64,000 bases of DNA from Nocardia sp. NBC_00416 (GTDB lineage: Bacteria; Actinomycetota; Actinomycetes; Mycobacteriales; Mycobacteriaceae), in assembly GCF_036032445.1 (NCBI RefSeq), contig NZ_CP107932.1, positions 560,501 through 624,500 on the forward strand, given 5' to 3'. A model generated the notes under the pieces. That model was not told where the DNA came from. It did not search any database and saw only the letters and a list, made by a program, of their open reading frames with translations. This document shows positions 17,461-27,382 of this stretch, piece after piece. The position numbers and the translations under genes were made by a program. Position 1 is the first letter of the stretch, and the number at the start of each line of letters is the position of its first letter.

Positions 17461-17757
17461 ATGACCGGCGATGATGAATTGCTCCAGGTCGAACAGGTGA
17501 TCGAACGACTGATCAGTCGGTACCCGTCGATTCCGCCGTCCGAGGTGGAAGTCAGGGTGCGCACAATTCACAAGCGTTTCGCGGACAGCCGGATACGGGC
17601 ATTCCTCCCGCTACTCGTCGAGAAGGCGGCTCGGCAGGAGATCGGCGCCGATATCGCGGATTCGGCCATTGTCAGCACGGCTGCCCCCACCGGGCCGGTG
17701 AGACGCCGAGCGGGCACGGGACGACGCCGGGTGCGGCGGTGGAGCGTCCGGCGCTGA
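17461..17757 (+). CDS. Three-helix bundle dimerization domain-like small protein
   Basis: A 98-residue protein. Residues 1-65 (LLQVEQVIERLISRYPSIPP, then VEVRVRTIHKRFADSRIRAF and LPLLVEKAARQEI) match the short three-helix module common in mycobacteria and Nocardia, where it recurs as a stand-alone protein of unknown role. The C-terminal tail is Arg-rich (RRRAGTGRRRVRRWSVRR) and could bind nucleic acid or polyphosphate. The ATG at 17461 starts the module. It lies 112 bases before the PPK2 gene. Confidence 0.65.
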   Translation: MTGDDELLQVEQVIERLISRYPSIPPSEVEVRVRTIHKRFADSRIRAFLPLLVEKAARQEIGADIADSAIVSTAAPTGPVRRRAGTGRRRVRRWSVRR

Positions 17758-17869
17758 TCCGGCGGATCCGCTCGATGCACTGCCGGCGCAGCTGCCCACC
17801 GGGTGAGTGAGCCACGCGCTGATCCCGCCCGCCGGGTCGGCTGTTCCGAGGACCCGAGAGAGGTTGGAC

Positions 17870-18763
17870 GTGGGAAAGGGTAGCGGTCACAAGAAGCACA
17901 AGAAATCCGATGACACGGTGGCGGCCGGGACCGGCCGCCCGCCACCCCGTTCCAGAGAGCTGCCGGAACCGGGCGGCGCGAAGTCCGAGACCCCGATGAA
18001 GGGCGGGCAGTATCGCCGCCTGCTCCGGCCGCTGGAGGCCGAGCTCGTCGCACTGCAGGAGTGGGTGAAGGTTTCCGGCGCACGGATCTGCGTCGTATTC
18101 GAGGGCCGCGATACCGCCGGTAAGGGTGGTGTCATCAAAGCGATCACCGCGCGCGTGAGTCCCCGTGTCTTTCGGGTGGTGGCGCTGCCCGCTCCCACGG
18201 AGCGGGAGAAGTCCCAGATGTATGTGCAGCGCTATCTGTCCCATCTCCCCGCCGCCGGCGAGGTCGTGATCTTCGACCGCAGCTGGTACAACCGGGCCGG
18301 GGTCGAACGGGTCATGGGCTTCTGCACCGACGAAGAGGCGCAGCACTTCCTCCAGCTGATTCCGGCGGTGGAGCGCGCGATCGTCGACTCCGGAGTCGTG
18401 CTGCTGAAGTACTGGCTCGAGATCAGCGAAGAACAACAGACCCGACGACTCCAGAGCCGTATCGACGACCCTCGTAAAATCTGGAAGCTGTCGGATCTGG
18501 ACCTGAAATCCTACAGCCGCTGGTACGACTACTCCCGGGCCCGAGACGAGATGTTCCATCTCACCGATACCGGTTGGGCGCCCTGGTACGTCGCGATCAC
18601 CGACGACAAGAAGCGCGGGCGGCTCAATATCATCGATCACCTGCTGGGCCAGATCCCCTATGAACCGCTGGACCACCGTGCGGTCGTACTGCCGAAGCGG
18701 CAGCACGCACACGGCTACACGGCGCCGAGGCAACCACTGCACTGGATTCCGACGCCCTACTGA
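17870..18763 (+). CDS. ppk2: Polyphosphate kinase 2 family protein
   Basis: A 297-residue PPK2. EGRDTAGKGGVIKAI (Walker A, about residues 78-92) and FDRSWYNRAGVERVMGF (Walker B/DRSWYNR, about 140-156) are both present, as are the lid Arg/Lys residues and the C-terminal YEPL segment. The family transfers phosphate between polyphosphate and nucleoside di- or monophosphates; the subclass cannot be fixed by eye. The GTG start at 17870 is chosen because AGAGAGG lies about 6 bases upstream; the basic N-terminal tail GKGSGHKKHKK follows. It precedes a P-type ATPase by 26 bases and may share its transcript. Confidence 0.9.
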   Translation: MGKGSGHKKHKKSDDTVAAGTGRPPPRSRELPEPGGAKSETPMKGGQYRRLLRPLEAELVALQEWVKVSGARICVVFEGRDTAGKGGVIKAITARVSPRVFRVVALPAPTEREKSQMYVQRYLSHLPAAGEVVIFDRSWYNRAGVERVMGFCTDEEAQHFLQLIPAVERAIVDSGVVLLKYWLEISEEQQTRRLQSRIDDPRKIWKLSDLDLKSYSRWYDYSRARDEMFHLTDTGWAPWYVAITDDKKRGRLNIIDHLLGQIPYEPLDHRAVVLPKRQHAHGYTAPRQPLHWIPTPY

Positions 18764-18789
18764 GATCCGGGCCGGAAAGGACGAGCGCC

Positions 18790-21582
18790 ATGGCCTCCGC
18801 ACACACCGCGCCCCAGCACCGCGAGCCACCGATCGATTCCGGCCGGGAAACCACGAGCTGGCATGCGCAGGACGTCGAATCCGTGGTATCCGCTCTCGGC
18901 TCGGACCAGGAATCGGGGCTCACCGCCGGAGAGGTGTCCGATCGTCGCGCGCACTACGGCGCCAACCAGATAGCCGCCGAACCCGCGCCGTCGCTGTGGA
19001 CGATCGCCCTGCGGCAATCGAAAGATCTGATGAACCTGATGTTGATCGCGGTGGCCGTGGTCAGCATCGTCATCGGTGAGATACCGACGGCGATCGTGGT
19101 TGCGGTCCTCGTGGTACTCAATGTCGTCCTGGGCACCCGCCAGGAAACCAAGGCCCGCGCGAGCGTGGACGCGCTCGCCAGAATGCAGTCACCGCAGGCC
19201 CGGGTGATCCGTGCCGGGGCACTGACCGAAATCGACGCCACCGAACTCGTGCCCGGCGATATCGTCCGGCTCGAAGCGGGCGATATCGTCCCCGCGGACG
19301 GCCGGTTGATCACCTCCGCCACCCTGGAGACACAGGAGGCGGCCCTGACGGGTGAGAGTGCTCCCGTCAGCAAGGATCCGCGCACACTGGACGCTGCCGA
19401 TATCTCGCTCGGCGATCGCGGCGATATGGTCTACCAGAACACCTCGGTCACCCGGGGAACCGCCACCGTGGTGGTCACCGAGACGGGTATGTCCACCCAG
19501 ATGGGTCGGATCGCCTCGATGCTCTCGGCCGTCGCCCCGTCCAGATCGCCGCTCCAGCGTGAACTGGATTCCCTGACCAAGGTGCTCGGTGTCATCGCCT
19601 GGACGGCGGTGGCGATCATCGTGGTGATCGGGGTGCTGCGCGGACAGGCGATGACCACGGTACTGCTGCTGGGCATCTCGATGGGGGTGTCGGCGATTCC
19701 GACAGGGCTGCCGACCTTCGTCCAGGCCATGCTCGCCTATGGTGCTCGCCGGCTCGCCGACGAGAAAGCGGTGGTGAAGAACCTCACCGATGTCGAGACA
19801 CTCGGTGCGACCAGTGCGATCAACTCGGACAAGACCGGCACCCTGACCATGAACCAGATGACGGTACGGTCTCTGTTCTTCCACTGCCGGTGGTATGCCG
19901 TGGACGGCGAGGGCTACCGCAAGACCGGGAAGGTCACCGGCGTCGCGGGCGAGGACACCCCGGATTTCACCTTGCTCGCCTACGGGTTGTGCCTCGACAG
20001 CGATGCCACCGTCTCCGACACCGGCGATATCGTCGGCGACCCGACCGAAGCCGCACTGGTGGTGCTCGCCGCGAAACTCGGTGTCGACGCCCCGCTCACC
20101 CGGCAGCAGTATCCTCGCGTCGCCGCGGTGCCGTTCGACTCCGCCTACAAGTTCATGGCGACCTTCCACCACCTGCGCGTCGACGGCGGTAACCAATTCG
20201 TGGAATTGGTGAAAGGCGCGCCCGATATGGTCCTGGCGCGCTGCGCGTCCGCCTTCGCACCGGGGCGCCGCGCCGTGCCCATCGACGAGGTGCGGGCGGA
20301 ACTGACGGCGGCCATGCGGACCATGTCGGAGAAGGGCTTGCGGGTGCTCGCCTTCGCGGCGCGCCGCCTCGACGGTCACGAGCAGGCCGCGGTAGCCGAC
20401 CCCATGTCCTTGGTCGAAGACCTCACCTTCGTCGGTATGGCCGGCATCATCGATCCGCTCCGCCCCGCGGCGATCGAGTCGGTGCGCACCGCTCACGAAG
20501 CGGGTATCGCCGTGCGCATGATCACCGGCGACCACGCGATCACCGCCTCGGCGATCGGGGCGGAACTCGGATTGGGTCCCGGCGCGATCAGTGGTGCCGA
20601 ACTCCAGGCGATGACCGATCCGGAGCTGGCCGCGGCACTCCCGGATCTGCACGTGTTCGGCCGGGTCACGCCTCAGGACAAACTCCGTCTGGCCAGTGTG
20701 ATGCAGGACAGCGGCATGGTGGTGGCGATGACCGGTGACGCCGTCAACGATGCCGCCGCGTTGAAGAAGGCCGATATCGGAGTTGCCATGGGCTCCGGTA
20801 GTGAGGTCACCAAGCAGGCGGGCAAAATGGTGCTCACCGACGACAACTTCGCGACCTTGATCACCGCGATCCGGCTGGGCCGCGATATCTACGACAAGAT
20901 CGTGTCCTATATCCGGTACCAGATGTCGAAACTCTTCTCCCTGGTTCTGCTGTTCCTGGTGGCGAGCATCTTCGATATCAACGACGGAGTGGCGCTCACT
21001 CCGCTGATGGTGCTTTTCCAGCACTTCTTCATCACGCTGTTCCCGGTGGCGGTCATCATGGCGGATCCGCCGGCACCGAATCTCATGGGCAAACCGCCCC
21101 GGGACCCGTCCGTACCGATCGCCAACCGGACGGCGTTCGGCCAGTGGCTGGGCTACGGATTCCTACAGTTCGTCGTCACCTTGGCCGCCATGCTGCTGGC
21201 CCCCGGCAACCTGAGCCCCACCGCGGCCAATGTGCCGATGACCACGGCATTCGTGGTGCTGTCCCTCGGTTCGATCCTCAGCGGGCTGGCCATGCGCCGC
21301 GATCCCGAATCCGGTTTCGCCCCACCACTGCTGGGCGCTTTGAAAATCCTGTCGGTCCCGGTCGTGGTGACAGTCTTCGCCGTCGAACTCGGGTTCCTCC
21401 AGGACCTCCTCATGACCACGTCGCTGACCGGCGGCCAGTGGCTCGCCTGCCTCGGTTGGTCCCTGACCGTCCCGGCGGTCGTCGAGGCCGAGAAAGCACT
21501 GCGCCGACGTCGGCGCGGCACACCACCCGCACCGCTGGCCGCCCCGGTTGCGGTCGCCCCACAACGCGCACGAACGCACTGA
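18790..21582 (+). CDS. P-type cation-transporting ATPase with atypical core motifs
   Basis: A 930-residue P2-like ATPase. LTGES (residues 186-190) is in the actuator domain, DKTGTLT (347-353, phosphorylated Asp347) in the P domain, followed by KGAPD, TGD and a GDxVND motif. The latter reads TGDAVNDAAALKKADIGVAM instead of the usual TGDGVNDAPALK. The M4 motif is PTGLP (304-308) instead of PEGLP, so the ion-site Glu is replaced by Thr. The cation is therefore uncertain (Ca, Mg or another). About ten membrane segments are visible and the length is normal. AAAGGACGAG precedes the ATG. Confidence 0.85.
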   Translation: MASAHTAPQHREPPIDSGRETTSWHAQDVESVVSALGSDQESGLTAGEVSDRRAHYGANQIAAEPAPSLWTIALRQSKDLMNLMLIAVAVVSIVIGEIPTAIVVAVLVVLNVVLGTRQETKARASVDALARMQSPQARVIRAGALTEIDATELVPGDIVRLEAGDIVPADGRLITSATLETQEAALTGESAPVSKDPRTLDAADISLGDRGDMVYQNTSVTRGTATVVVTETGMSTQMGRIASMLSAVAPSRSPLQRELDSLTKVLGVIAWTAVAIIVVIGVLRGQAMTTVLLLGISMGVSAIPTGLPTFVQAMLAYGARRLADEKAVVKNLTDVETLGATSAINSDKTGTLTMNQMTVRSLFFHCRWYAVDGEGYRKTGKVTGVAGEDTPDFTLLAYGLCLDSDATVSDTGDIVGDPTEAALVVLAAKLGVDAPLTRQQYPRVAAVPFDSAYKFMATFHHLRVDGGNQFVELVKGAPDMVLARCASAFAPGRRAVPIDEVRAELTAAMRTMSEKGLRVLAFAARRLDGHEQAAVADPMSLVEDLTFVGMAGIIDPLRPAAIESVRTAHEAGIAVRMITGDHAITASAIGAELGLGPGAISGAELQAMTDPELAAALPDLHVFGRVTPQDKLRLASVMQDSGMVVAMTGDAVNDAAALKKADIGVAMGSGSEVTKQAGKMVLTDDNFATLITAIRLGRDIYDKIVSYIRYQMSKLFSLVLLFLVASIFDINDGVALTPLMVLFQHFFITLFPVAVIMADPPAPNLMGKPPRDPSVPIANRTAFGQWLGYGFLQFVVTLAAMLLAPGNLSPTAANVPMTTAFVVLSLGSILSGLAMRRDPESGFAPPLLGALKILSVPVVVTVFAVELGFLQDLLMTTSLTGGQWLACLGWSLTVPAVVEAEKALRRRRRGTPPAPLAAPVAVAPQRARTH

Positions 21583-21591
21583 GGCCCAGCC

Positions 21592-21726
21592 GTGCCGCGG
21601 TGGGTGCGCGTGGACCGATTGCCCGGGATCGCTCGGGGGTATCACCGCACGTGGTTGCGTGCCGATGTGACGGCGAGCCTCGTCCTGACCGCGCTGCTGA
21701 TTCCGGCCGCCCTCAACCATTACTGA
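21592..21726 (+). pseudogene. SulP-family anion transporter, truncated N-terminus
   Basis: The GTG at 21592, 9 bases after the ATPase stop, opens a frame reading LPGIARGYHRTWLRADVTAS and LVLTALLIPAA. This matches the start of SulP (sulfate/bicarbonate-type) transporters. The frame stops after 44 residues at the edge of an IS5-type transposase fragment on the other strand. At least 90 per cent of the protein is missing. It was probably the third gene of a ppk2-ATPase-SulP operon. Confidence 0.65.
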
Positions 21727-21805
21727 GCCATAGATGGATGGCGGCGATGTCCGGTGTGGCGAGGTACCGGACAGTGAGTTTGTCGAACCTGGTCGCGAGG
21801 GACGT
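21713..21805 (-). pseudogene. IS5-family transposase C-terminal fragment
   Basis: The minus strand encodes ATRFDKLTVRYLATPDIAAI and HLWLSNG, close to the C-terminal ends of the two intact IS5-type transposases at 52308-53210 and 53377-54285 ([14 protein letters not shown] and [14 protein letters not shown]). It abuts the truncated SulP gene. Upstream the frame continues to 21972 as an unrecognised sequence (about 55 residues with EILQGRERTGVVRIHG), which the IS3 element interrupts. Confidence 0.65.
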
Positions 21806-22027
21806 GCCGGCCCAGGATCCGTCCTCCTGTTCGACCCAGTCGATCGACGGTGTTATCTCGGGGCTGACTTCCAGTTCCACGCGCTGTCCGTGGATACGGA
21901 CGACTCCGGTGCGCTCACGTCCCTGAAGGATCTCGAGAGACGACAGCAGAATGTCAGTCGGGCGCGACAGGAAAGTGTTGCGCCCCGGGTTTGATGGAGA
22001 CATCGAAGACCCGGAGGATTCGAAGTC

Positions 22028-23262
<1,235 letters not shown>

Positions 23263-23292
23263 CCCGCTCTCCATCAAACCCGGGGCTTGACA

Positions 23293-23844
23293 AAGTGTCA
23301 GTTGGCTCTACTCCGCGATGGCCTGCGTGGATCAGCCGCCTGATGAGCAGTTACATCGACGCCGAGCCGGCGCAGCTCGGACCGACCGGGTACCGGCCAT
23401 TCGAGTCCGCGACACCCTCTTCTGAACTGGTGGCCGGTCATCCCGACACCCGTGCCGTACGTTCACAGTCGAACCGATCACTGTTGTGAAACCCGCCAGT
23501 GACCGGTCCCGCCGACCGGGCCCGCAAAACATATCGGCCCGGGTGACGGCCTTGATTGGATCAACTGCGCTGTCGCAGAGAATCCGAAATCAGTACTTAG
23601 CCACAGTGAGAAGGCTGTGAAAAGTACACGGTATCAGCGGAATCTGCAGCCCCAACAGCTCCAGCCTCGGCGATGAACCGCAGCTCCTGACCAGGGCCGG
23701 TATCCATATCCGCCCGATTTTCGGCGGCTACTACCGGGACCCCCGGTCCTGGAAACAGCCCGGTACCGAGATGGGCCGCTCCGACCAGTACGCCTACCGG
23801 CGCCCCTCCAAGCGTGCCGGTCCTCCGAGGTCGAACCGTTCACC
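23293..23844. other. Intergenic, no supported gene
   Basis: About 550 bases between the IS3 element and the methyltransferase fragment. The first bases continue the sequence interrupted by the IS3 insertion. No intact gene, RNA or clear repeat is seen. Confidence 0.5.
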
Positions 23845-24085
23845 ACCCCCCGCCTTCGCCGCGATCGACTGGAGCCTGGACCCGGGCGAGAAGATCGGCA
23901 CCCGCGCCGAACCGTTGGCCGACAACACTTTCGCGCGAATCCGGGTCGGGCTGGAGAAGTTCGCGAACGAGGCATTTCCTGGCTCCCGCCGGCGGGAGCT
24001 GCCGGCGCGACCCGTCCTCGCTGGCCGCGCCGATGCCGACCCGCACCACCCGGGAAACCGACGGGCTGGTGATGCCGCCCATGAT
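23845..24085 (+). pseudogene. DNA (cytosine-5) methyltransferase fragment
   Basis: Two frames joined near 23985 give FAAIDWSLDPGEKIGTRAEP and LADNTFARIRVGLEKFANEA, followed by FLAPAGGSCRRDPSSLAAPM plus PTRTTRETDGLVMPP. This resembles the C-terminal recognition/DUF segment of phage- and actinobacterial-type C5 methyltransferases (IDWSL, L-x-x-x-T-x-x-R-I, P-x-x-T-x-T-x-x-x-x-G). The catalytic PCQ and ENV motifs are missing. It is probably a relic of a phage or restriction-modification locus. Confidence 0.55.
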
Positions 24086-24339
24086 CGCAGCGCCGGCGCG
24101 TGACGGTCGCCGTGTGCGCGCCGATTCCGGCAGTGGTTGCGCGCGGGGCCCTCGTTCGCCATGGCGGTGAAGGCCCGGATCCATCCAGCCGCCGCCAGGC
24201 GGTCGTTCTTGATGCGCAGGTGGGTGATCGCGGTTGTTGATTTGGTGGAGGTCGTGTTCTTGGATGTGTTGGTAGGAGCGTTGTTCGATATCGGTGATGT
24301 GTGCGGCGGTTTGCAGGCCTGGGGGGGTGAGGTCAGTTC

Positions 24340-24486
24340 GATGTGGGGTCGGTGGTTTTGCAGGACTCGAATTACCTCGCCTTGGGCAGTGGTGATGCCG
24401 AGGGGTTCGAGTGCCCGGCCGATGAGTCGGGCTCCTTCGCGTTGCACTGCCAGGGCGAGGTATCGGAATTCTTCAGTGGGCTGCAC
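24340..24486 (-). pseudogene. MarR-family regulator, N-terminal remnant
   Basis: The frame starts MQPTEEFRYLALAVQREGAR and continues LIGRALEPLGITTAQGEVIR plus VLQNHRP. This is the first ~50 residues of a MarR regulator up to the start of its wHTH. Immediately after, near a run of seven C on the minus strand (G7 at about 24323-24329), the sequence loses MarR character in every frame. The ATG lies 14 bases inside the hydrolase gene end, so it was the second gene of that operon. The missing HTH means it cannot bind DNA. Confidence 0.55.
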
Positions 24487-25234
24487 CGACGAGCTCTCGG
24501 TGGTCGACTCGGTCGGTCAGGAACGTCGCTATTGCGGTGGAGTAGGTGCCCGGGTGGGAGAAACGGAACATGTGGCCGGTGCGTTCCAGCACGACCTCGG
24601 TGGCATCGGGGATGCCGTCGAGCATGACTTCGGCGGGGGCGGTACCGACGATGACGTCGTGTTCGGGGGTCAGGATCAGGGTCGGGACAGTGATGCGGTC
24701 GAGTTTGTCGACGTAGTAGGCGGCCAGGGTGGCGGTGATGCGGGCGCCGTAGGACTGTGCGGGGGTGCTCTCGCGGAACACGCGGCGGCTTTCGGCCTTG
24801 CTCCAGGGGACCTGTCCTTCGCCGTCGAACGGTGAGGCGAGGCGCTGGGCGTGGGCGCGCAGGACGATGTGCTGGTAGGCGCCACCGCGCATCTTGCCCA
24901 TGGTGCGCATCGCGGTGTTCCAGAACGGGGAGGTGATGGGGTTGGCGGCGAATCCACCCGACATCACCAGTCCGCGAAGGCCTTGGGGTCGGCGAACCGC
25001 CAATGCGAGCCCGATCTGGGCGCCGAAGGAGTCTCCGATCAGTACGTAGTCATCGAGGTCTGCGACGGCGTCGGCGACGAAGTCTGCATAACCCTCGATG
25101 TTGTCGACGGCCTCGGGCAGCTTCAGTAGGCGTGTGGGTCGTCCGCTGAGCGAGTCGAACTTGCTGATGTCCCACGGCGCGCCGGACATGCAGGGGATGA
25201 ATACCAGGGTCGGGTTCTTCGTTGTGTTCGTCAT
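24473..25234 (-). CDS. Alpha/beta hydrolase
   Basis: A 253-residue cytoplasmic hydrolase. GDSFGAQ (about residues 79-85) is the nucleophile elbow with Ser, LTPEHDVIVG supplies the acid, and ERTGHMFRFSHP the His. The catalytic triad looks complete. The substrate is unknown; thioesterase- and haloperoxidase-like folds are possible. The ATG at 25234 follows an AACGACATA-rich leader. The perfect palindrome at 25245-25268 sits directly upstream, so the promoter is probably repressed by a dimeric regulator, originally the MarR protein encoded just downstream. Confidence 0.75.
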   Translation of the reverse strand: MTNTTKNPTLVFIPCMSGAPWDISKFDSLSGRPTRLLKLPEAVDNIEGYADFVADAVADLDDYVLIGDSFGAQIGLALAVRRPQGLRGLVMSGGFAANPITSPFWNTAMRTMGKMRGGAYQHIVLRAHAQRLASPFDGEGQVPWSKAESRRVFRESTPAQSYGARITATLAAYYVDKLDRITVPTLILTPEHDVIVGTAPAEVMLDGIPDATEVVLERTGHMFRFSHPGTYSTAIATFLTDRVDHRELVGAAH

Positions 25235-25244
25235 ACGAGTTAGA

Positions 25245-25268
25245 TTACACGACATATATGTCGTGTAA
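25245..25268. promoter_or_regulatory. 24-base perfect palindrome, probable MarR operator
   Basis: TTACACGACATA (25245-25256) is followed directly by its complement TATGTCGTGTAA (25257-25268). It lies 10 bases before the hydrolase start and 75 bases before the SRPBCC start, so it can control both divergent genes. Length and symmetry fit MarR-family operators. Confidence 0.8.
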
Positions 25269-25342
25269 CATGTTGCTTACGTCACACTGTCGAGTAGGGC
25301 TGTCACCGGAATACGCGCACTTCCTCCACGCTTCAGAAGGGC

Positions 25343-25771
25343 ATGACCACCTTCGAGAACGCAGTGACCATCAACCACCCCATCGGCGAAGTCTTCGCAT
25401 ACCTTGCCCGGTTCGAGAACATTCCCCGCTGGAACTACGCCATCACCGAGACCCGCAAAACCTCCCCGGGCCCGGTCGAGGTGGGGTCGACCTATCGACA
25501 GACCCGATCGATTCCCCAACCTGCCGTGGAAACATTCGAGGTCACCAAATTCGAACCCACACAACAGTTGCAGATCCGTGGCCAGTTGGGCCCATTCCCC
25601 GCCACGGTGTCCTACCATATGGAGCCCGTCACCGGCGGCACCTCGCTGCGAAACGCCATCGACCTCGAACTCCATGGCCCCTTGCGACTTGCGGGCCCCA
25701 TCGTCACCGCGCAGGTCAAGTCAGCGGTAGCGGCCAATCTCGATGTCCTCCGGCAACTGCTCGAGACATAG
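25343..25771 (+). CDS. SRPBCC (START-like) family protein
   Basis: A 142-residue protein with the polyketide cyclase/dehydrase outline: an initial beta strand with TINHPIGEVFAYLARFENIP and W, a central glycine-rich strand region (PVEVGSTYRQTR), and a C-terminal helix (VTAQVKSAVAANLDVLRQLL). Such proteins bind hydrophobic ligands in a deep pocket and can be cyclases, hydrolases or carriers. No catalytic residue can be assigned. It is divergent from the alpha/beta hydrolase across the 25245 palindrome and probably co-regulated. Confidence 0.75.
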   Translation: MTTFENAVTINHPIGEVFAYLARFENIPRWNYAITETRKTSPGPVEVGSTYRQTRSIPQPAVETFEVTKFEPTQQLQIRGQLGPFPATVSYHMEPVTGGTSLRNAIDLELHGPLRLAGPIVTAQVKSAVAANLDVLRQLLET

Positions 25772-26089
25772 CACCTTCTGATGCCCCGGTCCTACCCCGA
25801 TTCGATTCCACAACCAGTGCCTGCGCGGCGCACATCAGTTCCGTTGAAGGTGACGGCGGGCGAGCCGTGCAAGCGGTAGCCCTGATCGAGCAGGAGGTCG
25901 AGGAGCAGTGACGCGGAATTCGGCGGTAGCGCGAACCGAACTGAGCTTTTGCGATCCATGCGGCCGAGGCGATCGCATCGGCGCACGAACTCGGCTTCTC
26001 GTTGATCGAGGACGAGTGCCTCTGCCGCAGCACGGTCGCGGAAGCTGCGTCTCCCCGAACTCCGGCAGCCGAAGAGACGGAGAATTCTG
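25772..26089. other. Intergenic, no supported gene
   Basis: A minus-strand frame over 25800-26060 reads like protein in places (LDLLLDQGYRLHGSPAVTFN) but has no start, partner or known motif. It may be the tail of a lost gene. No obvious terminator is seen between the convergent SRPBCC and CoA-transferase genes. Confidence 0.4.
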
Positions 26090-27289
26090 TCAATCGGTAG
26101 TGAGTGCTGCGAACACTGCCTCGGTGTGCTCCGCGATTCCAGCGACAGTCGGCCCTGGACCGATGTCGGCACCGGTGAAGCGATATGGCGGACCCGGGAT
26201 GGTGACATCGACACCGTCGATCGTGGCTGATCGGAAGAAGTTGCGTGCCAACAGTTGTGGGTTGTCGAGAAGGTCTTGCGGCATCGACACCGGCGCCACG
26301 CTGACGCCATGACGTTGACCGGCCTCGTAGAGTTCTTCCTTGGTTCGTGAGACAGTGAGCTGTTCGAAGTAGGTGCGGAACTCTGTGATCGCTTCCGGTG
26401 TCCGGCGCCATAGCCGGTCCTGCCATCGATCGGCGCGCAGGGCGGCGGCGCCCTCGACCCCGCACTCGTCCAACCAATCAATGATTCCGGCCCATCCGAG
26501 TGGGTAGCCACCCAACCCGCCGACGACGTAGAGCCACCCATCTGCGCAGGCGAAAAGGCCGGTGCCAGCTTCTTTCGGTGCGCTGCCGACGCGGGTACGC
26601 ACGCTTCCTTCCAGGTCGTAGTATTGGATGGCGTTTTCGAGTGAGTGGGCAACTGCTTCCTGGGCGGACACGTCCACCGTCTGGCCGACGTGGTCGTCGT
26701 CTCGAGCGAGCAGTGCGATCAGGCCGCCGATGGCCCCGTGCAAGCTCGCGGCGACAGCGCTTTGACACTCCGCGGGACGCACCGGCGCTCGGTCGGGGTA
26801 GCCCGCCAAGCTGAGTAGTCCGCCAGCGGCCAGAATCGTCAGGTCGTCGGCCGGGCGATCCATCCACGGCCCGTCGAGGCCGTACGGGCTGATGTTGATA
26901 TGGACCAGGTGGGGGAGCGCTTCCTCGACCATGTCGGGCCCGAGCCCGCGATCGCGCAAGCTTCCAGGACCCTCGGAAGTGAGGAGGATCTGAGCTGATC
27001 GCAATAAATCGACCATCGCTGGCGAGTCGAGGCCGGCATCAACATCGTCGAGCACAACACTCTTCTTCCCGACGTTGTGAAAGACCCATTCAGCGCCGAC
27101 GTCGCCGACGGTGGGTGCCCCGCGCCGCCGATCGGCCATACCCCCTGCGGGTTCGACGCGCACAACCTCGGCCCCGAGGTCGCTGTAGAGGCGGCCGACG
27201 TAGCTACCGAGGGGCGTGCTCAGATCGATGACGCGGACACCGGCGAGCGGTAGCTCTGATTTCGACTTCCCGAAATGCGATTCGTACAT
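26090..27289 (-). CDS. Family III CoA-transferase-like subunit lacking the catalytic Asp
   Basis: A 399-residue CaiB/BaiF (family III) protein: LPLAGVRVIDLSTPLGSYVG, YSDLGAEVVRVEP, then ASLHGAIGGLIALLARDDDH. In family III the catalytic Asp precedes the x-L-H-G block. Here the aligned residue is Ser177 (AECQSAVAASLHG), whereas the paralogue at 32359-33588 has Asp178 (YPDHVPNPLHG). I infer a non-catalytic subunit pairing with that paralogue, as in two-subunit BbsEF-type transferases. A TATACT -10 element ends 4 bases before the ATG, suggesting a leaderless mRNA. The IclR-type site overlaps the start. Confidence 0.75.
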   Translation of the reverse strand: MYESHFGKSKSELPLAGVRVIDLSTPLGSYVGRLYSDLGAEVVRVEPAGGMADRRRGAPTVGDVGAEWVFHNVGKKSVVLDDVDAGLDSPAMVDLLRSAQILLTSEGPGSLRDRGLGPDMVEEALPHLVHINISPYGLDGPWMDRPADDLTILAAGGLLSLAGYPDRAPVRPAECQSAVAASLHGAIGGLIALLARDDDHVGQTVDVSAQEAVAHSLENAIQYYDLEGSVRTRVGSAPKEAGTGLFACADGWLYVVGGLGGYPLGWAGIIDWLDECGVEGAAALRADRWQDRLWRRTPEAITEFRTYFEQLTVSRTKEELYEAGQRHGVSVAPVSMPQDLLDNPQLLARNFFRSATIDGVDVTIPGPPYRFTGADIGPGPTVAGIAEHTEAVFAALTTD

Positions 27290-27296
27290 GCGGAGT
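27281..27296 (-). promoter_or_regulatory. Operator site A and leaderless promoter of the CoA-transferase gene
   Basis: TTCGTACATGCGGAGT matches the consensus TTCGNANNTGCGNART shared with three other promoters of this cluster (33595, 33738, 35360). On the minus strand TATACT lies at about 27294-27299, 4 bases before the ATG at 27289. The site therefore covers the transcription and translation start, as expected for a repressor. Confidence 0.55.
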
Positions 27297-27382
27297 ATAG
27301 TACGGGTGGAGGGGCGGAAGCGGTAGATACTTTCGCAATTGGGTTGACTAGCATCGGGAATGACACGGGCAGAGGAGCAAGG

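Noticed and set aside
19189-21024. A 611-codon open frame antisense to the P-type ATPase
   Set aside because: It is a shadow of the high-GC coding strand: the sense frame has all ATPase motifs and the antisense protein has none (rich in His, Arg, Gly).
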